Origin: CAVPGH01 sp046726955
Lineage (GTDB): Bacteria > Acidobacteriota > Vicinamibacteria > Fen-336
Assembly (NCBI GenBank): GCA_046726955.1
Contig: JBKPBQ010000203.1
Span: forward strand, 1-30,197
Reading direction: 5' to 3'
Length of the DNA stretch: 30,197 nt
Shown in pieces: positions 1 to 7,380 of this stretch; the stretch's first letter is position 1, and each line of letters begins with the position of its first letter. A program made the position numbers and the translations under genes. The notes below the pieces were generated by a model. The model ran no database searches. It was not told the origin of the DNA and was given only the letters and a program-made list of their open reading frames with translations.

Positions 1-17
1 ATGCCGCGCCCCGCGCA

Positions 18-47
18 AGGACACTTTTCAGCACCCTGCTCTAGACT
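18..47 (+). promoter_or_regulatory. candidate promoter for the homocysteine methyltransferase gene
   Basis: A -35-like AGGACA (18-23) and a -10-like TAGACT (42-47) are separated by 18 bp. The predicted transcription start would fall at about 53-55, only a few bases before the ATG at 57. No Shine-Dalgarno sequence is visible before that ATG, so a leaderless or nearly leaderless message is possible. Both boxes are imperfect, so confidence is low. Confidence 0.25.
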
Positions 48-56
48 AGCCGGGTT

Positions 57-1010
57 ATGCCGATCGCGGACCCTCTCGGCCCGCTTCTCGCCGATGGCGG
101 CACGCTCGTCCTCGACGGCGGTCTCGCCACCGAGCTCGAGAGGGCGGGCTTCGACCTCGACCACCCGCTCTGGTCGGCCCGCGTCCTCGCCGCGGCGCCG
201 GAGGCGATCACGGCCGTACATCGCGCCTACCTGGAGGCCGGCGCCGACTGCGTGACGACGGCGAGCTACCAGGCGAGTGTCCCTGGTTTCCGGCGGGCCG
301 GGCTCACCGAGAGCCAGGCCGTGGAGATGCTTCGGCGAAGCGTGTCCCTGGCGCGCGAGGCTCGCGACGCCTTCTGGTCCGACCCGGCGCGCCGGGCGGG
401 CCGGGCGCGTCCGCTCGTCGCTGCGAGCGTCGGTCCGTACGGCGCCTACCTCGCCAACGGGGCGGAGTACACGGGCGACTACGGTCTCACCGAGAGGCAG
501 CTCGTCGACTTCCATCGGGACCGGTTCCGCGTCCTCGCCGACGCGGAGGCCGATCTGCTGGCGTGCGAGACGATCCCCTCGTCGCTCGAGGCCCGGGCCC
601 TCGTCTCCCTCGTCGCGGCGGAGCCGTCGGTGCCGGCCTGGCTGAGCTTCAGCTGCCGGGACGGCGAGCGGCTGTGCGACGGAACCCGGCTCGCCGACGT
701 CGTCCGCGAGCTGGACGCGCAGCCGAACGTCGTCGCGGTGGGGGTCAACTGCACGGCTCCCGAGCACGTGGAGGCACTCCTGCGCGCGGCCGCCGCCGTG
801 ACGAGAAAGCCGCTCGTCGCGTATCCCAACTCCGGCGAGCGCTACGACGCCGCCGCGCGGTCCTGGTGCGGCCGGTCCGACCCGGCCGACTGGGGCGAGT
901 ACGCGAAGACCTGGCGGAGCGCGGGAGCGCGTCTCGTCGGCGGATGCTGCCGCACGGGCCCCTCCCACATCCGCGCCGTCCGAGTGGCCCTCGAGCCGCG
1001 CCCCGTCTGA
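57..1010 (+). CDS. mmuM: homocysteine S-methyltransferase
   Basis: This 317-residue protein belongs to the zinc-dependent homocysteine S-methyltransferase (Pfam S-methyl_trans) family. Members transfer a methyl group from a donor such as S-methylmethionine to homocysteine, giving methionine in the cytoplasm. The N-terminal LVLDGGLATELERAG (residues 18-32) is the family's opening motif. The zinc-binding cysteines are visible as Cys232 (VGVNCTAP) and the Cys297-Cys298 pair in GGCCRTGP. Length matches MmuM/YagD-type enzymes, and the B12-binding modules of MetH are absent. It stands alone and converges on the sulfite-oxidase-like gene with a 10-bp gap. The ATG at 57 was chosen because the family motif begins about 15 residues later. 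A selenohomocysteine or betaine-type donor cannot be excluded, but the family call is secure. Confidence 0.93.
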   Translation: MPIADPLGPLLADGGTLVLDGGLATELERAGFDLDHPLWSARVLAAAPEAITAVHRAYLEAGADCVTTASYQASVPGFRRAGLTESQAVEMLRRSVSLAREARDAFWSDPARRAGRARPLVAASVGPYGAYLANGAEYTGDYGLTERQLVDFHRDRFRVLADAEADLLACETIPSSLEARALVSLVAAEPSVPAWLSFSCRDGERLCDGTRLADVVRELDAQPNVVAVGVNCTAPEHVEALLRAAAAVTRKPLVAYPNSGERYDAAARSWCGRSDPADWGEYAKTWRSAGARLVGGCCRTGPSHIRAVRVALEPRPV

Positions 1011-1020
1011 GCCGCGCCGG

Positions 1021-2205
1021 TCAGATCCGGATCGTTCGCGTGATCTGGCCGTTGGCCTCCCAGTAGGTCTTCTTGCGAGCGATCGTCCAGTCGTCCGGCG
1101 CGGGCTGGACCTCACCCGCGGCGCCGACGGCACGCGAGGTGATGCGGTGCTCGCCCGGCGCCGGTCGCGGCCAGTCGAGATGCCAGAACTTCCAGGCGAA
1201 GTCGTGCTCGCGTCCCTCGTCGAGCGTCGCCGGCATCCACGCGCCGTCGTCGACGCGGACCTCGACGCGCGCGACGGGCGCGCCCCAGGCCGCTCCGTAG
1301 ATGCGGTGCTGGCCGTCCTTGATCGTGACCTTGGCCGGGATCGACTTCAGCCGCGATCGTCCGACCTCGTCGCGCGTCCAGACGCTGCCTCCGCCCGGCC
1401 GCGGCTCCTCGCGCAACGTGACGTACCGTGTCGCCATGAACGTCCCGAGGTAGCGGGTGGCTCGGACCTCGATCCGGGTCAGCCACTTCACGTTGGCGAT
1501 GCCGTACCAGCCCGGCGCGATCAGGCGCAGCGGAGAGCCGTTGGCCTTGGGCAGCGGCGCGCCGTTCATCTCGTAGCAGAGCAGGTTCGCGGGATCCGTG
1601 GCCTCGGCAACGGACATGCTGCGCGCGAAGCTCGTCTTCATGGCGACGTCGCCCATCTTGTCGCCGAGGCCGCCGATGTAGGGGACCGTCTCGTCGCCCC
1701 CGTCGGCGCCGTAGAAGACGACCTCGATTCCATCCTTCTTCAGCCCCGCGGCGTGGAGAACGTCGGCCAGCGGCACGCCGGCCCAGCGCGCGTTGCCGAT
1801 GCCGCCCTGGAACCAGTCGAACCCGCTGTTGCCCGAGCACTCGAGCGTGAAGACGACCTCCTTCCGGCCGAGCCCCCGGACCTCGTCCAGGCTGTACGAG
1901 CGAGGTCGCTCCACGAGGCCGTCGACCTCGAGCTTCCAGGACTTCGCGTCGATCTCCGGCACCCCGTAGTGGCCGATGGCGAAGAAGCTTTCGTTAGGCG
2001 TGATCCAGGAATCGACGTTCTGCCAGTCGAGCTGGCGGAGGCCCTCGAGCGGGGCCTTGGGCGGCTGGTCGAGGAAGGGAAGGGTCGTCTCGCCCTTCCG
2101 GCCCCACGCGAACAGCGGGGAATCGAAGAAGTAGAGGACCGCCAGCGTGGTCCCGCCACCGGCAAGGAACTGCCGCCGCGCGACCGGACTCGCAGTCTGG
2201 ATCAT
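1021..2205 (-). CDS. Tat-exported sulfite-oxidase-like molybdoenzyme
   Basis: This 394-residue protein carries an oxidoreductase molybdopterin-binding domain followed by a Mo-co dimerisation (immunoglobulin-like) domain, the layout of sulfite oxidases and SorA-type sulfite dehydrogenases. The N-terminus (ARRQFLAGG, residues 9-17, then a hydrophobic stretch) is a twin-arginine signal, so the folded cofactor-loaded enzyme should act in the periplasm. Cys123 in LECSGN is the expected molybdenum-ligating cysteine. The dimerisation domain covers roughly residues 255-390. There is no N-terminal cytochrome b5 domain, and no SorB-type cytochrome or YedZ-type membrane partner is adjacent, so the electron acceptor is unknown. 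GGAGG precedes the ATG at 2205 with good spacing. Sulfite is the best-known substrate of the family, but this subgroup also includes enzymes acting on other substrates. Confidence 0.88.
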   Translation of the reverse strand: MIQTASPVARRQFLAGGGTTLAVLYFFDSPLFAWGRKGETTLPFLDQPPKAPLEGLRQLDWQNVDSWITPNESFFAIGHYGVPEIDAKSWKLEVDGLVERPRSYSLDEVRGLGRKEVVFTLECSGNSGFDWFQGGIGNARWAGVPLADVLHAAGLKKDGIEVVFYGADGGDETVPYIGGLGDKMGDVAMKTSFARSMSVAEATDPANLLCYEMNGAPLPKANGSPLRLIAPGWYGIANVKWLTRIEVRATRYLGTFMATRYVTLREEPRPGGGSVWTRDEVGRSRLKSIPAKVTIKDGQHRIYGAAWGAPVARVEVRVDDGAWMPATLDEGREHDFAWKFWHLDWPRPAPGEHRITSRAVGAAGEVQPAPDDWTIARKKTYWEANGQITRTIRI

Positions 2206-2310
2206 TGTTGGCCTCCGTGCGTCTCAGGTTCTTCTGCAGGCCTCGCCGAGGCGCGCCCTAGCCCGTCGCGTCCAATGGATTGATTCGTGCCGATGCTACT
2301 GCACTTCCCC

Positions 2311-2340
2311 TTGACATGCCCGCCTCCGGTGCTCGATCGT
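2311..2340 (+). promoter_or_regulatory. candidate promoter for the orphan permease
   Basis: A perfect -35 TTGACA lies at 2311-2316 in the gap between the divergent sulfite-oxidase-like gene and the permease. The best -10 partner is weak (GATCGT at 2335-2340, 18-bp spacer). It points towards the permease start at 2369. Confidence 0.35.
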
Positions 2341-2368
2341 CTCGGTCGGGGGCGGACGGAGTGGTCCC

Positions 2369-4837
2369 ATGGAAGGCTTCTGGCGGGACGCGCGGCTGAG
2401 CTTCCGGAGCTTCGCGCGGAACCCGGGCTTCACGGCGGTAGCGCTCTTGTCGTTGGCGCTGGGCATCGGCGCCAACACGGCGATCTTCACGCTGATCAAC
2501 GCCGTCTTCTTGAACCCGCTCGCGGTGAAGGCCCCGAATGAGCTCGTGGCCGTCTTCACGATCGACGCCAACAACCCTGGCCAGTTCTCGAACCTGAATC
2601 CGCTCTCCTACCGGAACTACAAGGACTACCGGGACGACAACCAGGTCTTCTCCGGCGTCACCGGCTACACGTTCCCCTTCGTCGCGTCCCTCGCCCGGGA
2701 GGGGGAAGCCAAGCGGATCTTCGCGCAGCTCGCGTGCGGCAACTATTTCGAGGTCCTCGGGGTCCGGCCCGCCCAGGGACGATTCTTCCTGCCCGAGGAG
2801 GACTCGACGCCCGGCGGTCATCCGGTGGCCGTCCTGAGCCATCGCTTCTGGAGCCGCGATTTCGGCGCCGACCCGGCCGTCGTCGGGCGGACGGTCCGGA
2901 TCAACGGGCTCGCGTACACGGTCGTGGGAATAGCGCCCGACGGATTCAAGGGCGTGAGCGCCATACTCGGTCCCGACGTGTGGGTCCCGGCCACGATGTA
3001 CGCGCAGCTGCTGCCCGCGCAGTTCCGCGACTTCTTCGACGAGCGGCGCGCTCTCTTCTTCAACGTGGCCGCGCGGCTCCGCCCGGGGACCGCCTCGGCC
3101 CAGGCCGAGGCCGAGATGAAGACGATCGCCGCTCGCCTGGAGAAGGAGTACCCGCGCGACAACGCCGGGCGTACCGTCACGCTGCGGCCGCTCACCGAGG
3201 CCACGATCTTCCCCGGGCTGCGCGAGGTGCTCCTCCGCGGCGGCATCGTGCTCATGAGCATCGTCGGGCTCGTCCTCGTCGTCGCCTGCTCCAACGTCGC
3301 GAACCTTCTCCTGGCGAGGGGTGCCGCCCGCCGCAAGGAGATCGCGATCCGGCTGTCGCTGGGGGCGGCCCGCCGGCGGCTCATCCGCCAGCTCATGACC
3401 GAGAGCATCCTCCTCGCGCTCATGGGCGGAGCGCTCGGCCTGCTCGTGGCCTACTGGGGACGCGGCTTCATCCTGTCCTTCCCGCTTCCGTTCATCGGCC
3501 AGGACGCCTTCGACCTCCGCCTGGATGCGCGGGTCCTCGGCTTCACGCTCGTGATCTCCGTGCTCACCGGCGTCGTCTTCGGGCTCGTCCCGTCGCTGCA
3601 GGCCGCGCGGCCCGACGTCGTGGGCGATCTCAAGCAGGAGACGATCGGGCTCGGAGGGGCGCGACGGCTGCCCAGCCTGCGCAATGCGCTCGTAGTGGCG
3701 CAGGTGAGCCTCTCCATCGTCGCCCTCATTGCGGCCGGGCTCTTCCTCCGCAGCCTCGGGAGCGCGAAGGACCTCGATCCCGGCTTCGAAGCGAAGCACC
3801 TCGCCCTCCTCACGCTGAGCCCCGGGGAAGCGGGCTACGACCAGGCCCGGACCGAGCGGTTCTACGACCTCGTCCTGGAGCGTGCGCGATCGCTGCCCGG
3901 CGTGCGCTCCGCCTCGCTCGCCACCAACCTTCCGCTCTTCGGCGGCTTCGCCCGCAGCGTCTTCCTCGAAGGCCAGCCCCAGGAGAAGGGGAAGGGCATC
4001 CTCGTGAACACGAACAACGTCGACCCCGGGTATTTCGAGACGATCGGCGTGGCTCTCGTGAGGGGCCGGGACTTCACGGAGATGGACCGCGCGGAGACGC
4101 GGCCCGTGGCCATCGTGAACGAGACAATGGCGCAGCGGTTCTGGCCCGATCAGGAGGCGGTGGGCCGGCGCTTCCAGTTCTACGGCGACGCCGACGGGTT
4201 CTACCGCGAGGTCGTGGGCGTCGTGAGGACGTCGAACTACGCGACGGTCGGAGAGACGCCGCAGAACTGCGCCTTCGTTCCCTTGCGACAGAACTTCGCC
4301 GACGCGGTGAGCCTGCACGTGCGCTCGGAGGGCGACCCCGCGCCCATCCTCGGGGCCGCGCAGAACGAGATCCGACTTCTCGACCGCGAGATGCCCATGA
4401 CGAACGCGCAGACGGTCGGCCAGCTCGTCGATCAGTCGCTCTGGGCCCCGAAGCTGGGCGCGGGTCTTCTGACCGTGCTCGGGATCATGGCCCTGGTGCT
4501 GGCGTCGCTCGGCCTCTACGGAGTCATGAGCTACTGGGTGGCCCGCAGCCAGCGGGAGATCGGGATCCGCATGGCGATCGGAGCGGGCCGGCCCGACGTC
4601 CTGTCCCTGGTCGTCAAGCGGGCGATGATCCTCGTGCTGGTCGGCGTGGGGCTCGGGCTCGCCGGTTCGCTCGCGGTGTCGCGGCTCATCTCGACGCTGC
4701 TCTACGGCAGCGCCCGAGATCCCGTGACCTTCGTGGGCGTGCCGCTGCTGCTCGGCCTGGTGGCTCTTCTCGCGGCCGGGGTGCCGGCTTTCCGGGCCAG
4801 CCGGGTCGATCCGGTGGTGGCGTTGCGCTACCAGTAA
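2369..4837 (+). CDS. ADOP-type orphan MacB/FtsX permease
   Basis: This 822-residue membrane protein has two MacB periplasmic-core plus FtsX permease units in tandem. Helix 1 is at about residues 20-42, after the typical RSFARNPGFTAVALLSLALG opening. The first MacB core follows, then FtsX helices at about 287-410 containing the LLLARGAARRKEIAIRLSLG coupling motif. A second half starts with a helix at about 436, and the last FtsX block is at about 695-815. This is the architecture of the acidobacterial duplicated orphan permease family. No ABC ATPase gene lies nearby, as is usual for it. By analogy with MacB it may be mechanotransmissive, using a remote ATPase for lipoprotein or peptide efflux; the real substrate is unknown. 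GGAG sits 7 nt before the ATG. The family is strongly expanded in Acidobacteriota, which informs the taxonomic guess. Confidence 0.9.
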   Translation: MEGFWRDARLSFRSFARNPGFTAVALLSLALGIGANTAIFTLINAVFLNPLAVKAPNELVAVFTIDANNPGQFSNLNPLSYRNYKDYRDDNQVFSGVTGYTFPFVASLAREGEAKRIFAQLACGNYFEVLGVRPAQGRFFLPEEDSTPGGHPVAVLSHRFWSRDFGADPAVVGRTVRINGLAYTVVGIAPDGFKGVSAILGPDVWVPATMYAQLLPAQFRDFFDERRALFFNVAARLRPGTASAQAEAEMKTIAARLEKEYPRDNAGRTVTLRPLTEATIFPGLREVLLRGGIVLMSIVGLVLVVACSNVANLLLARGAARRKEIAIRLSLGAARRRLIRQLMTESILLALMGGALGLLVAYWGRGFILSFPLPFIGQDAFDLRLDARVLGFTLVISVLTGVVFGLVPSLQAARPDVVGDLKQETIGLGGARRLPSLRNALVVAQVSLSIVALIAAGLFLRSLGSAKDLDPGFEAKHLALLTLSPGEAGYDQARTERFYDLVLERARSLPGVRSASLATNLPLFGGFARSVFLEGQPQEKGKGILVNTNNVDPGYFETIGVALVRGRDFTEMDRAETRPVAIVNETMAQRFWPDQEAVGRRFQFYGDADGFYREVVGVVRTSNYATVGETPQNCAFVPLRQNFADAVSLHVRSEGDPAPILGAAQNEIRLLDREMPMTNAQTVGQLVDQSLWAPKLGAGLLTVLGIMALVLASLGLYGVMSYWVARSQREIGIRMAIGAGRPDVLSLVVKRAMILVLVGVGLGLAGSLAVSRLISTLLYGSARDPVTFVGVPLLLGLVALLAAGVPAFRASRVDPVVALRYQ

Positions 4838-4853
4838 GCCCCGAACCCGCCCC

Positions 4854-4882
4854 TTGACAAAACGAACGGTCGTGCTTATTTT
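4854..4882 (+). promoter_or_regulatory. tetR promoter with embedded operator
   Basis: TTGACA (4854-4859) and TATTTT (4877-4882) are separated by exactly 17 bp, the best sigma-70-like promoter in the window. The spacer holds the near-palindrome ACGAACGGTCGT (4862-4873), whose core differs by one base from the perfect palindrome upstream of the hydrolase (5557-5566). A repressor bound here would block RNA polymerase, so autorepression by the TetR protein encoded at 4889 is the natural reading. Confidence 0.75.
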
Positions 4883-4888
4883 GGGGGC

Positions 4889-5509
4889 GTGGGAAAGGGG
4901 GAGCTGACCCGCCAGGCCATCGTGGATCGGGGTGTGAGCCTCGCCACGCGCGTGGGCCTGGGGGGGCTGACCATCGGCCGCCTGGCCGACGATCTCGAGC
5001 TCTCCAAGAGCGGCCTCTTCGCCCACTTCCGCTCCAAGGAAGCGCTACAGGTGCAGGTCCTCGAGGCGGCCTCGGCGCGCTTCGTGGACACGGTGATCAA
5101 GCCGGCGCTCGCGGAAAAGCGCGGCGAGCCGCGCCTCCGCGCCCTCTTCCACCGGTGGCTGTCGTGGACGACCTCGAGCTCCATGCCCGGAGGCTGCCTG
5201 TTCGTGGCGGCCGCCATCGAGCTGGACGACCAGCCGGGCGCGCCGCGCGACCGCCTCGTCGCCCTGCAGAAGGACTGGCTGGAGGTGCTGGCGGGGGCGG
5301 TGCGCATCGCCATCGAGGAGGGGCATTTCCGCACGGACGTCGATCCCCAGCAGTTCGCGCACGACCTCTACGGCGTGGCTCTCGCCTATCACCACGCCTA
5401 CCGTCTGCTGCGGGATAGCCGAGCTCGGGAGAGAGCGGAGAGCGGGTTCGAGGCGCTGGTGCGCGCCGCCCGCGCGACATCCAAGGCTCGTAAGGGAACT
5501 TCCAAGTAG
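4889..5509 (+). CDS. TetR/AcrR-family transcriptional repressor
   Basis: This 206-residue protein starts at GTG (4889), just after a strong promoter. The TetR N-terminal helix-turn-helix covers residues 8-55, with the LTIGRLADDLELSKSGLFAHF segment (27-47) as the DNA-reading part. Residues 75-195 form a helical ligand-binding domain with the PGGCLFVAAAIELDDQPG motif. That motif is typical of a TetR subgroup commonly found beside alpha/beta hydrolases. The 12-bp near-palindrome inside its own promoter, and a near-identical one upstream of the next gene, indicate that it controls itself and the hydrolase. The gap to the hydrolase is 90 bp. The inducer cannot be read from the sequence; a hydrophobic ester or acyl compound handled by the hydrolase would be the simplest guess. 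Confidence 0.92.
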   Translation: MGKGELTRQAIVDRGVSLATRVGLGGLTIGRLADDLELSKSGLFAHFRSKEALQVQVLEAASARFVDTVIKPALAEKRGEPRLRALFHRWLSWTTSSSMPGGCLFVAAAIELDDQPGAPRDRLVALQKDWLEVLAGAVRIAIEEGHFRTDVDPQQFAHDLYGVALAYHHAYRLLRDSRARERAESGFEALVRAARATSKARKGTSK

Positions 5510-5556
5510 GGGGCTTCGTCGTGTTGGAGGGGGGAGGGTGCGGGTCGTGAAAAGCA

Positions 5557-5566
5557 CGAACGTTCG
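5557..5566 (+). promoter_or_regulatory. palindromic TetR operator upstream of the hydrolase
   Basis: CGAACGTTCG is a perfect 10-bp palindrome 33 bp upstream of the hydrolase ATG. With its flank it reads ACGAACGTTCG; the site in the tetR promoter reads ACGAACGGTCG, a single difference. Two matching sites, one before each gene of the pair, make a shared operator likely. The promoter boxes around this second copy are weaker than those of tetR. Confidence 0.7.
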
Positions 5567-5599
5567 AATTATTGAAGGCCAGGCCTCCGAGGTCCGGCG

Positions 5600-6550
5600 A
5601 TGACCGCCCGCGAGCACCTCGTGCGCGGAATGTTCGGCATCCTCAACGACACGGTCCCCGGCGTGGCCGCGCGCTGGGCGGAGAAGCTGTTCTTCACCGC
5701 CCCCCGAAGGAGCGCGTCGCCGCGCGTGCGCGCGTTCCTGGCCACCGGCCGCTTCCGGCGGCTCCAGCTGAGCGGCGAGCGCATCGCCGCGTGGTCCTGG
5801 GGCGAAGGCCCCGTCGTCTACCTCGTGCACGGATGGGCGGGCAGAGGCGGGCAGCTCGCCGCGTTCGCGCCGTCCCTCGTGCGCGCCGGGTTCACGGTCG
5901 TAACGTTCGATGCCCCCGGCCACGGAGCCTCCTCGGGGGGGCGGACGTCGCTCGTCGACTTCGCGCGCACCCTGCGCGCCCTCGTCGACCACTTCGGACC
6001 AGCGGCGGGGGTGATCGCGCACTCGCTCGGCGCGGCGGCCACGGCGCGCGCCCTCGGCGACGGGTTGCCGGTGGGACGCGCCGTCTTCATCGCCCCGCCC
6101 GCCGACCCCGGCGACTGGTCGCGCCGCTTCGCGGACCGGCTCGGGATCTCGTCGGAGGTTCTGCAGGCGATGCAGGCGCGCAGCGAGCGCCGGCTCGGCG
6201 TCGCCTGGTCGGACCTCAACGTGCCGCGGCTGGGCGCGGGATCGGGCGTGCCCCTCCTCGTGATCCACGACGGCGACGACGACGAGGTGCCGCGCTCGAA
6301 CGGAGCCGCCATCGCCGAGGCCTGGCCCGATGCGCGCCTCGTGACCACGCGCGGTCTCGGACACCACCGGATCCTTCGCGACGCGTCGGTCGTCGGCGAC
6401 GCGGTGGCGTTCCTGAGCGCGGAGAAGCCGCAGGAGCGTGCCGCCGCGGGCGACCCGTTCTCCGATCCGCTCTTCCTCGAGCGCTACATGTTCGACCGCG
6501 AGTGGCGCTGGGACTTCGAGCGGGCGGGGACCACCACGCCCGATCGCTGA
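5600..6550 (+). CDS. alpha/beta-fold hydrolase
   Basis: This 316-residue protein has the alpha/beta hydrolase fold. The oxyanion-hole motif is VHGWAG (76-81). The nucleophile elbow is IAHSLGAA, giving Ser142, with Ala in place of the usual first Gly of GxSxG. The acid is probably Asp227 in HDGDDDEVP, and the base is His255 in GLGHHRILRD. No signal peptide is seen, so it is cytoplasmic. GAGG (5589-5592) is well spaced before the ATG. It lies downstream of the TetR gene with a matching operator in the gap, so it is probably that repressor's main target. Esterase or lipase-like activity on a hydrophobic substrate is inferred from the fold. About 35 residues after the catalytic His, including a Trp-rich end (DREWRWDFERAG), fall outside the core fold. 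Confidence 0.87.
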   Translation: MTAREHLVRGMFGILNDTVPGVAARWAEKLFFTAPRRSASPRVRAFLATGRFRRLQLSGERIAAWSWGEGPVVYLVHGWAGRGGQLAAFAPSLVRAGFTVVTFDAPGHGASSGGRTSLVDFARTLRALVDHFGPAAGVIAHSLGAAATARALGDGLPVGRAVFIAPPADPGDWSRRFADRLGISSEVLQAMQARSERRLGVAWSDLNVPRLGAGSGVPLLVIHDGDDDEVPRSNGAAIAEAWPDARLVTTRGLGHHRILRDASVVGDAVAFLSAEKPQERAAAGDPFSDPLFLERYMFDREWRWDFERAGTTTPDR

Positions 6551-6557
6551 GCCGTCG

Positions 6558-7370
6558 TCAGGCGGTCGAGCGCCGGTGGTCCGTCATGCCCGCCATCACG
6601 CGCTCCATCAACCGGACGCGCGCCGGTCGCGGGAGTGCGGAGAGCCCGGCCGTGAGGACCTTCGTGAGCCAGCCTGGCCGGACGGTACGCCGTCGCCCGA
6701 GCGCGCCGAGGGTCTCGCGCGCCACGACGGACGCGGGCACCGTGGCGCCGTAACGCATATCGGCAATACCGGCGAAGCCGCTCGCGACGGGACCGGGCGC
6801 GGAGGCGAGCACGTCCACTCCGAGCGGCCCCAGCTCGCGGCCCAGCCCCTCGGCGAGCGACTGCACGTAGGCCTTGGTGGCCGCATAGTGCGCGGTCCGG
6901 GGCACGCCCTGGAAGGCGAGGATCGAGCTCAAGAGCACGATTCCTCCGCGCCCCCGCGCGGCGAGGCGGCGGCCGAAGTGGTGGGTGAGAACGAGCGGCG
7001 CCCGGCAGTTGACGTCGAGGAGGCGCAGCTCGCGCTCGATGTCGGCATCCAGGAAGGCTCCCGAGGTGCCGAAGCCGGCCGCGGCCACGAGGAGTCCGAC
7101 GTCGAGCTCCTGCGTCGCCGAAGTCACCGCCTCGACCCCCGCCAGGGTGGCGAGGTCGGCCGCGACCACGCGGCTCGAAACGCTCGCCGGGAGCTCGCGC
7201 GCCAGCTCCTCGAGGAGCGCCTGCCGCCGGGCGGCGAGCACGACGTGCAGGCCGCGGTTGGCGAGGTCGAGCGCGATCTGGCGTCCGATCCCCTCGGATG
7301 CGCCCGTCACGACGGCCCACGGTCCGTAGCGGTCCCGCCACGATTCCGTTTGGATGTTGCTCGCGTTCAC
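6558..7370 (-). CDS. short-chain dehydrogenase/reductase (SDR)
   Basis: This 270-residue classical SDR is probably NAD(P)(H)-dependent. The dinucleotide-binding motif is TGASEGIG (22-29). The usual NNAG is replaced by AAAG (97-100). The catalytic set is Asn121, Ser149, Tyr162 and Lys166 (YAATK). Arg48-Arg49 after the second beta strand favours NADP(H). A C-terminal extension (about 225-270) rich in Arg and hydrophobic residues could associate with membrane, as in lipid-acting SDRs. It is the last gene of the seven-gene minus-strand unit, 10 bp after the ThuA-like gene. The regulator at the far end of the unit has an MmyB-type domain, and MmyB-type regulators are known to be associated with SDR genes, which supports a functional link. 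The substrate is unknown; alcohol, ketone or aldehyde interconversion is the general expectation. Confidence 0.9.
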   Translation of the reverse strand: MNASNIQTESWRDRYGPWAVVTGASEGIGRQIALDLANRGLHVVLAARRQALLEELARELPASVSSRVVAADLATLAGVEAVTSATQELDVGLLVAAAGFGTSGAFLDADIERELRLLDVNCRAPLVLTHHFGRRLAARGRGGIVLLSSILAFQGVPRTAHYAATKAYVQSLAEGLGRELGPLGVDVLASAPGPVASGFAGIADMRYGATVPASVVARETLGALGRRRTVRPGWLTKVLTAGLSALPRPARVRLMERVMAGMTDHRRSTA

Positions 7371-7380
7371 GGGGACTCCA

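Noticed and set aside
2258..5026. Very long open frame (922 codons) on the minus strand
   Set aside because: It lies entirely opposite the orphan permease and the start of the TetR gene, has a composition of Arg/Glu/His-rich low-complexity sequence, and matches no family; it is an antisense shadow of GC-rich codon use.
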